A stretch of 64,000 nt of DNA from Onishia taeanensis (GTDB lineage: Bacteria; Pseudomonadota; Gammaproteobacteria; Pseudomonadales; Halomonadaceae), in the NCBI RefSeq assembly GCF_003268885.1, contig NZ_QLSX01000004.1:186001-250000 (forward strand), given 5' to 3'. The position numbers and the translations under genes are program-made. Below, piece by piece: positions 35,558-43,646 of this stretch (positions are counted from its first letter, which is position 1; each line of letters opens with the position of its first letter). Under the pieces are notes generated by a model that made no database searches, was not told the origin of the DNA, and saw only the letters and a program-made list of their open reading frames with translations.

Positions 35558-36592
35558 CTACCCGTTGGCTTTTTTCGCCAGATAAACCCGAAACCGCCGG
35601 TCATCGGCGAGAATCTGGAAGTTGCCGAAAGCGGCCTCGAGCAGGTCCGGATAAGGCAAAAAAGCATTGGCAACCAGCACCAGTCGCCCACCGGCGGCCA
35701 GATGCGCCGGCGCCTCGCGGATCAGCCGCGCCGCCGGGCCATAGTCAATGGCCCGTTCCTGGTGGAACGGCGGGTTGCTGACGATGAGATCGAAGCACCG
35801 GCCCTCGAGCCGGGAATAAACATCGCTTTCAAGCGCCTCACCGGGAAGCTGATTGGCGGCCAGGGTGCGACGTGTCGCCTCTACCGCGAAGGCGTTGACG
35901 TCCACCGCCGTGACCACAGCACCGCGACGTGCCAGCCAGGCCGCCAGGATGCCGTCGCCACAGCCCACGTCCAGCACCGAGTCTTCCGCTTCGCCCTCGC
36001 TCTGGCACTTGGCAGCGGCATCAATAGCCGGCAACACCTCCGGCAGGGTATCGAGCAGCAGCCGAGTGCCATCATCGAGCTTGCCGTGACCAAACACGCC
36101 CGGGTGGCTGGCAAGCGTTAGCCCCTCAGCCTCGAAGCGGGTCCAGGCCAGGTCCGGGTCCAGGCCGACCGGCTCGAGGTGCGTTTCGAAGAGGGTGCAG
36201 CGGCGGGCGCTGTCGCGCTTGCGACAACCAAGCCCCAGAGACGCCAGCACCTTGAGGGCACGCTTAACGCCGCCATTGTTCTCGCCGACCACCTGCAAGG
36301 GCGTGCCGGCCGGCAAGGCCTGGCAGAGCCTGAGTAGCCACCACTCTCCCAGCGCATGGCTCTTGGGCCAGAACAGCACTGCCCCGGGCGGTACATCCGG
36401 GGTCTCCTGCAAGGCCGATAGCGCCACCTTACCGCGGTTCCGCCAGGCTTCCACGACGCTGTGATCGGCAGACAGCAGGCGCCCTTCGGCTTCTTCCAGC
36501 CACGCATCCCGGGGCGGCGCCACCCACAGCCAGTCGCGGTAGTCCATGGATTGGCGTTCCAGCAGCTGGCAAACGGCGGTCTCGGCGGGCAT
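35558..36592 (-). CDS. rsmC: 16S rRNA (guanine-1207-N2)-methyltransferase RsmC
   Basis: RsmC methylates G1207 of 16S rRNA in the 30S subunit. The 344-residue protein has the duplicated fold: an inactive N-terminal half (RDWLWVAPPRDAWLEEAEGR...) and a catalytic C-terminal half with SAM motif VLDVGCGDGILAAWLARRG and the N2-guanine motif VSNPPFHQER. The start follows GGGAG. cmoM ends 18 bp upstream; both are tRNA/rRNA methyltransferases read together. Confidence 0.92.
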   Translation of the reverse strand: MPAETAVCQLLERQSMDYRDWLWVAPPRDAWLEEAEGRLLSADHSVVEAWRNRGKVALSALQETPDVPPGAVLFWPKSHALGEWWLLRLCQALPAGTPLQVVGENNGGVKRALKVLASLGLGCRKRDSARRCTLFETHLEPVGLDPDLAWTRFEAEGLTLASHPGVFGHGKLDDGTRLLLDTLPEVLPAIDAAAKCQSEGEAEDSVLDVGCGDGILAAWLARRGAVVTAVDVNAFAVEATRRTLAANQLPGEALESDVYSRLEGRCFDLIVSNPPFHQERAIDYGPAARLIREAPAHLAAGGRLVLVANAFLPYPDLLEAAFGNFQILADDRRFRVYLAKKANG

Positions 36593-36610
36593 CTGTCAGG
36601 CTCCCTGGGA

Positions 36611-37471
36611 TTATGAAGAGGGCGATGAAGAGGGCGATGAAGAGGAGGATGAGGTAGCGTCGACGGCAGCGGCCGGCCGAGTCAGGGTGTACAGCAGGTA
36701 GCGGCCCAGACGCCAATGGGGTTCGGCATCGCAGTAGCGCCGCTCGAGCTCCACCAGCTTGGCAAGGGCGGCGGAATCGAGCTCGCGGGTCTGCAGGTAG
36801 TCATGGAAGATGCGCACCCCGGCCCGCGCCTTAATGGTAAGCCCCGCTTCGCCGGCCCAGGTCTCGATCTGGCCATTTGTCAGCGGCGAGATCGGCGTGA
36901 GGCGCTGTCGCTGGCCGGTGCCCGCGAGACGATCCGCCAGCACCTTGTCGAGATTACCTTTAACCACGTTGGAGAGTCGCAGGGCATCGCGATTGAAGAC
37001 CATCAACGACAGCTGGCCGCCAGGGGCAAGTGCCTCTGCCAGTCGCATGAAGGCATCACGCGGATCGAACAGCCATTCGAGCACCGCATGACAGACGATC
37101 AGCGGCCAGGGTCCCGGTGCCAGCTCGGCAAGGTCCTGCAGCGGAGCCTGGATCAGCTCGACCTGGGTATCGGCCAGTGCTTGCCGAGCGAGTGCCAGCA
37201 TCTCTCCGGAGGGCTCGAGCAGCGTTACCGGATGGTTGCGCTGAGCGAACCAGCGCGCCATCTGCCCAAGCCCCCCGCCTACATCCAGTACCGGTTGGCG
37301 AGCGAGCTCGAGATGGCGTGGTAGCCAATGGTCAAGCACGGCGAGGCGAATATCGCCCCGTGCGCTGCCGTATAGCCCTGCAGCGAACTTATCGGCCAAA
37401 CCGTCAAAGTAGCGATCACCATGCTCGGACAGATACGCCGCCGGGGAATGAGAGGAAGAGTTGGCGACCAT
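36611..37471 (-). CDS. cmoM: tRNA 5-carboxymethoxyuridine methyltransferase CmoM
   Basis: CmoM converts cmo5U34 to its methyl ester, completing the pathway started by CmoA and CmoB. The 286-residue class I methyltransferase shows VLDVGGGLGQMARWFAQRNH, LLEPSGEMLALAR, and the family block HAVLEWLFDPRDAFMRLAEA with LMVFNRDALRLSNVVKGN. It is longer than the roughly 260-residue E. coli protein because of a low-complexity tail made almost only of Ser and Pro (last 15 residues), encoded by a 12-bp repeat. Start MVANSSS follows GGAG; an ATG 15 bases upstream is possible. Confidence 0.88.
   Translation of the reverse strand: MVANSSSHSPAAYLSEHGDRYFDGLADKFAAGLYGSARGDIRLAVLDHWLPRHLELARQPVLDVGGGLGQMARWFAQRNHPVTLLEPSGEMLALARQALADTQVELIQAPLQDLAELAPGPWPLIVCHAVLEWLFDPRDAFMRLAEALAPGGQLSLMVFNRDALRLSNVVKGNLDKVLADRLAGTGQRQRLTPISPLTNGQIETWAGEAGLTIKARAGVRIFHDYLQTRELDSAALAKLVELERRYCDAEPHWRLGRYLLYTLTRPAAAVDATSSSSSSPSSSPSS
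36612..36647. repeat. 12-bp repeat encoding the Ser/Pro tail of CmoM
   Basis: GATGAAGAGGGC and close variants occur three times in tandem (36612-36623, 36624-36635, 36636-36647). Translated on the minus strand this gives SSPS-type repeats directly before the stop. Confidence 0.85.
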
Positions 37472-37672
37472 CAGGGCTCCGAACAAGAAGAAATCAGACG
37501 CTCATTCTATCTGGAAACGCCCACTGACTCATCGCACTGGATGACATACATGGTCGACATCTACGGGATGCGATATGATTCGGGCACTGATTAATTATAA
37601 CCAAAACCTCATATTTTTTAATTAGCTAACAATCAATAATCATCAATCGCTTGCACTAAGGGCAAGGGATCG

Positions 37673-39781
37673 ATGTGCTTTCCTATGCCGGGAACCCCAC
37701 CATTGACTCAGCTTGCCACCCTGCCCGACCAACTGACCAAACTGCTGGAACTGCCTAGCCTGGCCATTTCAGTAGCCGACGGCGACGTGCAGGATAACCC
37801 CTTGATTTACATCAACGACGCTTTCGAATGCCTGACCGGATTTCATCGCGACGAAGTAATTGGCCACTCCTGCCGGTTTCTGCAAGCCACTGATACCGAT
37901 CCGGAAGCGATCAAACAGCTACGCATCGCCATTGAACGAGGCACTCCGATCACGCTGACGTTGAAAAACAGGCGCAAAGACAAAACGGAGTTCTGGAATG
38001 AGCTCAGCCTTTCGACGATACACACCGAGTCGGGTCGTCGCTACGTGGTGGGGGTTCAGCGCGATGTCAGTCATCGCGAGCTGGCCTGGAAGCAAATGGA
38101 GCTGACGCAGGCGGTCTTTCACAACACTCACGACGGCATCCTGGTCACTGATGCCAACAAGCGCATCATCGATACCAACCCTGCCTTCACTCGCCTGACC
38201 GGTTATACCCAGGCAGAGGTATTGGGCAAGCGCCCCAACTTGCTGTCGTCGGGCAAGCACGACTCGGGCTTCTATCAAAGCATGTTTGCCGCCGTCGAAG
38301 AGCGAGGCTTCTGGACCGGAGACATCTGGAATACGCGCAAGGATGGCAGCCAACTGATCGAGAACACCACTATCTCGGCTATTCACAATGACGATGGCGA
38401 GATCATCAACTACATAGGCGTGTTCCGCGATATTACCCAGCGTCGTTTGAACCAGGCACGCTTGGAGCGCATGGCAAGCTACGACACCCTGACGGGCCTG
38501 TTCAATCGCGGCCATTTCAATATCTTGCTGGAGCGCCAACTCGCGAGCCTGGAGTTCACCCAAACCGGCATTGCCGTTTTGTTTCTTGACCTCGATGACT
38601 TCAAGCCAATCAACGACACCTTTGGCCATGCCAGCGGTGACGAACTGCTGGTGGAGATCAGCCGTCGGCTCAAGTACCTGATGCGCGCCAATGACCTGAC
38701 GGCCCGCTTCGGCGGTGACGAATTCGTCATTGCGCTGAGCGGGCTCGGCACGGCCGAAAAGGCGCGCAAGGTCGCTAAAAAGGTGCTCGACGATATTGTC
38801 CAACCCCATGTTCTCGAGAGCGGCGAACAGGTAACGATCTCCGCATCGGTGGGCATCGCCTTTACGACCAGTAGCGAAACGACAAGCTCGGCGCTGTTAG
38901 ACGCCGCCGATGCCGCCATGTATGAAGCCAAGCAGCAAGGCAAGAATTGCATTGCCGTCGCCGATTCTCGACTCACCGAGTCAATGGCCGAAGATGCGCA
39001 CATGCGGATCAAAGCCGCCTTCGAGCGAGGCGAAATCGAGCTTTTTTTCCAACCCGTTCTGTCCCTGGCGACGAATGAGATCATCAGCTTCGAGGCCTTG
39101 GCCCGTTGGCGACACCCCGAAAAGGGGGTCCTTGGCCCCCGGCACTTTATCGACACCATCATCCACTCCTCGATGAGCCTGCCTTTCGGGCGCTGGCTCA
39201 TCGACCAAGCGGCTCAAGTAGCCAGTCTGTTGCGCCGTCAAGGCTATCATGCCTTGATCGGCGTCAACCTGAGTCAAGACCAGATAGAAACAGGAGCCTT
39301 CATCGAGGCCTTGTCGGCCACCCGGCACCGCTATGATCTCAGCGCACCATTCCTGATTGCTGAAGTGCTCGAATCCACGCACTTCCATGACCAGGACTTG
39401 GCCTGCAGCTTACTTAATGAGGCGCGCAACCAGGGCGCACACATTGCCCTGGATGACTTCGGCTCCGGCATTTCCTCGATCACCTACGCCAGCCAGCTGC
39501 CTCTGCACACCATCAAGATCGATCGCAGTGCAGTGATGCACCTGGATACGCGCCCAGCTCAACACCAGTTCATCAGCGGGATCGTCGCCATGGGGCACGC
39601 CATGCAACGCGAGGTACTCGCTGAAGGCATCGAAACCGAAGCCCAACTGACAAGCATCCGGGAATTGGGCTGCGACATGGCCCAAGGCTACTGGATTGGC
39701 AAGCCCATGCCCTTGAGCGAGCTACAGGAACGCTACCTTAGCGCCACGGCGTCTCCCCGCTACCCGCTGCGCAAGCTATGA
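37673..39781 (+). CDS. LOV-PAS-GGDEF-EAL blue-light cyclic-di-GMP protein
   Basis: A 702-residue soluble protein. Residues 22-135 form a LOV domain: NPLIYINDAFECLTGF, then GHSCRFLQ with the flavin-adduct Cys67, and the FMN contacts Q71, N99, N109 and Q129 all present. The usual Asn before the Cys is Ser66. A PAS domain follows (about 142-256). GGDEF (about 265-430) has an intact 347-351 motif and an inhibitory-site RxxD (R338-D341). EAL (about 440-690) has E474-A475-L476, LDDFGSG, KIDRS and AEGIE. Both synthesis and breakdown of cyclic-di-GMP are thus possible, with blue light as the predicted input. The start ATG follows AAGGG closely. tRNA-Arg is 59 bp downstream. Confidence 0.9.
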   Translation: MCFPMPGTPPLTQLATLPDQLTKLLELPSLAISVADGDVQDNPLIYINDAFECLTGFHRDEVIGHSCRFLQATDTDPEAIKQLRIAIERGTPITLTLKNRRKDKTEFWNELSLSTIHTESGRRYVVGVQRDVSHRELAWKQMELTQAVFHNTHDGILVTDANKRIIDTNPAFTRLTGYTQAEVLGKRPNLLSSGKHDSGFYQSMFAAVEERGFWTGDIWNTRKDGSQLIENTTISAIHNDDGEIINYIGVFRDITQRRLNQARLERMASYDTLTGLFNRGHFNILLERQLASLEFTQTGIAVLFLDLDDFKPINDTFGHASGDELLVEISRRLKYLMRANDLTARFGGDEFVIALSGLGTAEKARKVAKKVLDDIVQPHVLESGEQVTISASVGIAFTTSSETTSSALLDAADAAMYEAKQQGKNCIAVADSRLTESMAEDAHMRIKAAFERGEIELFFQPVLSLATNEIISFEALARWRHPEKGVLGPRHFIDTIIHSSMSLPFGRWLIDQAAQVASLLRRQGYHALIGVNLSQDQIETGAFIEALSATRHRYDLSAPFLIAEVLESTHFHDQDLACSLLNEARNQGAHIALDDFGSGISSITYASQLPLHTIKIDRSAVMHLDTRPAQHQFISGIVAMGHAMQREVLAEGIETEAQLTSIRELGCDMAQGYWIGKPMPLSELQERYLSATASPRYPLRKL

Positions 39782-39819
39782 GCCTCAAGATACGGGTTTA
39801 TCTCGTGCCATCAGACGCT

Positions 39820-39825
39820 TATAAT
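39820..39825 (+). promoter_or_regulatory. -10 element of the tRNA-Arg promoter
   Basis: A consensus TATAAT ends 15 bases before the tRNA. The matching -35 (TTTATC, 39797-39802, 17-bp spacer) is weak. Confidence 0.55.
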
Positions 39826-39840
39826 GATCGCCCTAACGAC

Positions 39841-39917
39841 GCCCCCTTAGCTCAGCTGGATAGAGCAATCCCCTCCTAAGGGATAGGTCGAAGGTTCGAA
39901 TCCTTCAGGGGGCGCCA
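39841..39917 (+). tRNA. tRNA-Arg (anticodon CCT)
   Basis: A full cloverleaf: acceptor GCCCCCT/AGGGGGC, D arm GCTC...GAGC, anticodon stem ATCCC/GGGAT with loop CTCCTAA and anticodon CCT at 39875-39877, five-base variable loop, T arm GAAGG-TTCGAAT-CCTTC, discriminator G and encoded CCA. It reads AGG codons. No integrase or repeated 3' end follows, so it is not acting as an integration site here. Confidence 0.97.
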
Positions 39918-39953
39918 CTTCTGGACCTCATCGTCACTCCTCTGACGCCTGCC

Positions 39954-40163
39954 TCACACATCGCAGTAATTGCCTCGTTGGCATTGCTTGCAGTGAACCC
40001 AGCGTTGACCGTCTTCGTTCTTGATCATGAATACTGGCGTCTCGCCGCCGTCAATGTCATGAACACGCTCAACGACGGGGTGGCCGTGATGATCGTTACG
40101 GCAGGTGATACGATAGCCACCGTCAGGCAGCAGCTCGATACTGGTGTACTCATCATGCGGCAT
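39954..40163 (-). CDS. Small Cys/His-rich protein, function unknown
   Basis: A 69-residue protein: CRNDHHGH in the middle and CKQCQRGNYC at the C-terminus, which together could bind one zinc ion. AGGGGGA lies just before the ATG, supporting real translation. Its net charge is slightly acidic, without membrane segments. It lies head-on to tRNA-Arg and has no operon partner. I do not recognise a family. Confidence 0.6.
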   Translation of the reverse strand: MPHDEYTSIELLPDGGYRITCRNDHHGHPVVERVHDIDGGETPVFMIKNEDGQRWVHCKQCQRGNYCDV

Positions 40164-40263
40164 TGAATCCCCCTATGCGTTGAGCTCTCGATGCCAAGTA
40201 TGGCAGGAGACCAGGCCCTCGCCCTATTCAACTCAACTATTCAATTCACCTCAACTTGGCCAA

Positions 40264-42225
40264 TCAGGCTGACACCTGGCTCTCGATGGTCCGGTTACGT
40301 CCCTTCCGCTTGGCCTGATAGCTGGCGTCATCGGCACGAGCCAGAATCTCGTCGATCGATGTATCAGTAACGAGGAAACACGCAGCGCCCAGACTCAAGG
40401 TGACACGATAGTCTTTGCCCTCCGCCGATACGCTCAGGCCTGCCACCGTCTCCAGCAGTCGACTTGACACCGTTCGCGCCTGTGCAAGAGTGCAGCTCGG
40501 CATGAGGATTGCAAACTCATCCCCCCCTTGACGAGCCACATAATCATTCTTGCGCACGAGCGGCGTAATCGCGCCGGCAATGGCCCGCAGCATCTCATCG
40601 CCCAACGCATGGCCACCTTCGTCATTGATCGGCTTGAAGTGATCTAGATCGAAAATCATCAGCACAGACTGCTGGTCCCGCTGCTGCCATTCGATCAAGG
40701 CCTCTTCAAGGCGACGCTCGAAGCCTCGGCGATTGAGCAGCCCCGTGAGGGGATCATGCTCAGCCTCCCAACGCTGCAAGGCCTCTTGCTCTCGGCGCAA
40801 GGTAATATCCTTTACGGATCCTACATGCCCCAGCAACGCCTGCTGCCTGAGCACCTGGCCGACATGAATCTCAAGCCAGAGCACCTCACCATCGGGTGAC
40901 ACGTAACGCACCTGGCGCAGGAAATCGCGGCCGTGACGCATGGCATCGCGCCACAGGTCAACGAAGTCGTCGCGGTCTTCGGGGTGAATATGCTGCATCC
41001 AATTTTTACTATGGAGATCGTCGCCCTTGTAGCCAGTCAATTCAGCCAGCGCGGGATTCATGTACTCCACCTCGCCATCGGGTGACGCCACGAACATGCC
41101 CACCGGCGACGAAGCCAGCACCGCATCGAGGAAAGCCTGGCGCTCATGAAGGCTGGCGGTAGCTTCTTCGGTCTGGCACTGAAGGCGGTTAAATGTCGTC
41201 GCCAGCTGGCTCAATTCGCTCATTCTCGTGTGGATCTTGACCCGCTCGCGCTCTCCGCTGGCCACCTCGCGGATCTGGCGCTCCAGGCGGCGCAAGGGCT
41301 TCAGAACAAGCTTCAGCAACCACCACAAGAGCGGCAGCATTAGCACGATGGTCACCAGGCCCACCCACCATAGTTTTTCCACCAGTTGCCCAATGGGTGC
41401 CTGCACCTGAGACATCGGCCGGACAACCTTGACGACCCACCCCGCATTCCATGCCTGGGCATAGGCCTCGAGGGATTGCCGGCCATCGGCCATGAAGCCC
41501 TGGCCGGCGCCTTGCCAGCCCAACAGCGCCATGTCGAGAAGCCCTTCCCCATTCTGATTCTCGTATTCATCCATGACCCGGCTATTCTTTGGATGCGACA
41601 GCACGGTGCCTGAGGCACTGATCAGGGAAGCAAAGCCGTCAGTGCCGATGCGAATACGCCTGAGGCTATCGAAGAAACTGCTGGTCTCGACGTTCACCGC
41701 ACCAATCAGTTGACCGGCAAAGCCTCCTTTCTCATCCTCAAGAGGCACTGTCACCGTCACGAACGGTTTGCCAGAGGCTTTACTTAGAAGCGGATCGCTG
41801 ACATAGGGCCTACCCACGGCACGAGCAAAACGAAAGTAGTCGCGATCCGTGACGTCGACGCCATTCAGGCTTTCAAGATAGGGATAGCTGGCGGTGATCT
41901 TGCCCTCTCGTGAGACAAGCGCCAGGCGGTCGAACAGGGCAAGCAACGGGGGGCTCGTGATCATTGCTTCGCCAGATGTACTCGCAAGCCGCGGACTGAT
42001 GCCATCTGCAAGGCGTTCAAGTGCTTCAATTCGCTGCTCGATTGAGCGGTCAACCTGACGGGCGACCAGCCCGGCTTCATAGTTGAGGTGGCTGATATTG
42101 GCCTGACGAATTAGTTCACTGCCCGTCAGATAGGTAAACGCCAGCGTCGCGACGACCAATACACTCCAACCGATGCCGATCCACAGCATGAGGCGGGAAT
42201 GAAGCGTGCCCAAGATTCGCATCAT
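40264..42225 (-). CDS. Cache-HAMP-PAS-GGDEF membrane diguanylate cyclase
   Basis: About 653 residues. An N-terminal helix (about 10-32), a periplasmic double-Cache sensor (VDVTDRDYFRFARAVGRPYV, KPFVTVTVPLEDEKGGFAGQ), a second helix (about 285-310), HAMP, a PAS domain (SSPVGMFVASPDGEVEYMNP), and a GGDEF domain with RQGGDEFAIL and an RxxD inhibitory site (RKND, five residues before GGDEF). It should make cyclic-di-GMP in response to a small extracellular ligand. The start is uncertain: ATG at 42225 (MMRILG) or a GTG at 42264. A terminator lies upstream, so it is transcribed alone. Confidence 0.88.
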   Translation of the reverse strand: MMRILGTLHSRLMLWIGIGWSVLVVATLAFTYLTGSELIRQANISHLNYEAGLVARQVDRSIEQRIEALERLADGISPRLASTSGEAMITSPPLLALFDRLALVSREGKITASYPYLESLNGVDVTDRDYFRFARAVGRPYVSDPLLSKASGKPFVTVTVPLEDEKGGFAGQLIGAVNVETSSFFDSLRRIRIGTDGFASLISASGTVLSHPKNSRVMDEYENQNGEGLLDMALLGWQGAGQGFMADGRQSLEAYAQAWNAGWVVKVVRPMSQVQAPIGQLVEKLWWVGLVTIVLMLPLLWWLLKLVLKPLRRLERQIREVASGERERVKIHTRMSELSQLATTFNRLQCQTEEATASLHERQAFLDAVLASSPVGMFVASPDGEVEYMNPALAELTGYKGDDLHSKNWMQHIHPEDRDDFVDLWRDAMRHGRDFLRQVRYVSPDGEVLWLEIHVGQVLRQQALLGHVGSVKDITLRREQEALQRWEAEHDPLTGLLNRRGFERRLEEALIEWQQRDQQSVLMIFDLDHFKPINDEGGHALGDEMLRAIAGAITPLVRKNDYVARQGGDEFAILMPSCTLAQARTVSSRLLETVAGLSVSAEGKDYRVTLSLGAACFLVTDTSIDEILARADDASYQAKRKGRNRTIESQVSA

Positions 42226-42447
42226 GCCGGTGCCACCCACTAAACCCTTAAAACGAATTGGCACTTTATCATGAACGCCATCATGAAATATTCTCCCACC
42301 TTCTTATGCTAGCTGATGAGAGCGCAGATGAAACACCGCTTTCCTGCCGAAAGGCTGACGCTTCGAGTAACCTAATGGCGCCTTAGCTACCATGAGGAGC
42401 ATGGCTGACTAAACGCCTTCGCCACATGCTGGGTGCTTGTCATATAA

Positions 42448-42474
42448 AAAGGCCTGCCACTATGGCAGGCCTTT
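42448..42474 (-). terminator. Rho-independent terminator of the secreted-protein gene
   Basis: A perfect 12-bp stem AAAGGCCTGCCA/TGGCAGGCCTTT with a 3-base loop, followed on the minus strand by TTTTTATAT. It ends the transcript from 42535-43551. Confidence 0.92.
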
Positions 42475-42534
42475 ATCTTTCACTGCATTCACCTTGATGC
42501 ACTATCAAACAGCGCAAGATGCATCGACTGGGCT

Positions 42535-43551
42535 TCAGTCGAGCTGCTTGACGCGCAGCTCGTAGTTGTTGACGCCAGTCATCGCCGAGCCAAACTTCTG
42601 GCCATTGACCCAAATACGGTATTGGCCGGGCTCGAGGCGCGTTTCGAGATCGACATCGCCATCGAAACCCTCTCCCGCATCGCGGGCCACCACGTTACCG
42701 GCCTGATCCCGCACCTCGAGCTCGATCCGGTAGGTGCCTTCATAACCGGTCGGGTAGGTCGAGGTGGTAATCGCCACGGCACCCGCGTTCTGCACTTCGA
42801 ACGACAGCACCTCACCGCGCGCGCGAATCTTCACATCGGTGACGATGGTCTGAAAGGTTTGTGCCTGAGCCGCCGCGGCAGGCGCAGCCGGCTGTGATGG
42901 CTCTTCAGGCGTCGCGGAAGCTTCCGGGGCTTCAGGCTGGCTCGGCCGGCCCGCTTGGCTAGCAGCCGTCGCGGCTGGCGCCGCCAGGGCAGTCACCGCA
43001 TCATCGTCATTCACGAAGGCACTGCGATTGCCATCGCGATCGACGCTCGTCGTGACCGTGCCGCCATCATCCAGCACATTGGTACGATTGCCCTGATCGT
43101 CGATACCCACCACGGTGACATAGTAGCTATTGCCCTGAGAGCCCTTGGACCCATACTTCTGCCCCTCGACCCGCAGCACATAGTCACCGGGCTCGAGGCG
43201 CTTGCGCATGTCCAGGCCACCGTTCTGGCCCAGGGCATCGGCGCGGGCAATCACCCCCCCATCGCTATCGAGCAACGTCGCCTTGAGCCGATAGTCTTCC
43301 GACTGGCCACCGGGCACATCGCTCTCGAACCGATAGTCGCCGGCCGTATCGACGCTGAAGGCATGCTCGTACACGCGGTCATATTGAAAACTCTGGCTGC
43401 GAGCGTCGCTCTCCGACTGCAGGAAACCGGTCAAATCCATCGCTTTGCCTTCCTCACGAAAGCGATCTTCGACGGCACTGGCCAGGCTGACACTGCTGAT
43501 CAGCGAAAGACCAAGGGCGACCAGCACCCCGCTGACAATGGGCTGTTTCAT
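42535..43551 (-). CDS. Secreted protein with two related beta-sandwich repeats
   Basis: A 338-residue exported protein: signal peptide 1-26 (MKQPIVSGVLVALGLSLISS, cleavage after ASA). Two copies of a domain of about 100 residues follow, joined by an Ala/Pro/Gln linker (about 200-240). The copies share LEPGDYVLRVEGQKYGS and LEPGQYRIWVNGQKFGS near their ends, and each starts with segments like FSVDTAGDYRFE or FEVQNAGAVAITT. The fold resembles prepeptidase C-terminal (PPC) domains. No catalytic residues are evident. It lies directly downstream of the porin gene, separated by a terminator. Function unknown. Confidence 0.72.
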   Translation of the reverse strand: MKQPIVSGVLVALGLSLISSVSLASAVEDRFREEGKAMDLTGFLQSESDARSQSFQYDRVYEHAFSVDTAGDYRFESDVPGGQSEDYRLKATLLDSDGGVIARADALGQNGGLDMRKRLEPGDYVLRVEGQKYGSKGSQGNSYYVTVVGIDDQGNRTNVLDDGGTVTTSVDRDGNRSAFVNDDDAVTALAAPAATAASQAGRPSQPEAPEASATPEEPSQPAAPAAAAQAQTFQTIVTDVKIRARGEVLSFEVQNAGAVAITTSTYPTGYEGTYRIELEVRDQAGNVVARDAGEGFDGDVDLETRLEPGQYRIWVNGQKFGSAMTGVNNYELRVKQLD

Positions 43552-43573
43552 GGAACCTCTCATCAAGACGAAA

Positions 43574-43598
43574 AAAGCCGGCCCAAGGGGCCGGCTTT
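43574..43598 (-). terminator. Rho-independent terminator of the porin gene
   Basis: Stem AAAGCCGGCCC/GGGCCGGCTTT (11 bp) with a 3-base loop, followed on the minus strand by TTTTTT. Placed 49 bp after the porin stop. Confidence 0.92.
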
Positions 43599-43646
43599 CG
43601 TTATATAAGCCTGAGGCTGCGGGGTCAAACCCCAAAAGCGAAAGAC

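Noticed and set aside
39841-39917. tRNA-Arg as a possible integration site
   Set aside because: No integrase, no repeated tRNA 3' end and no change of base composition in the following 20 kb.
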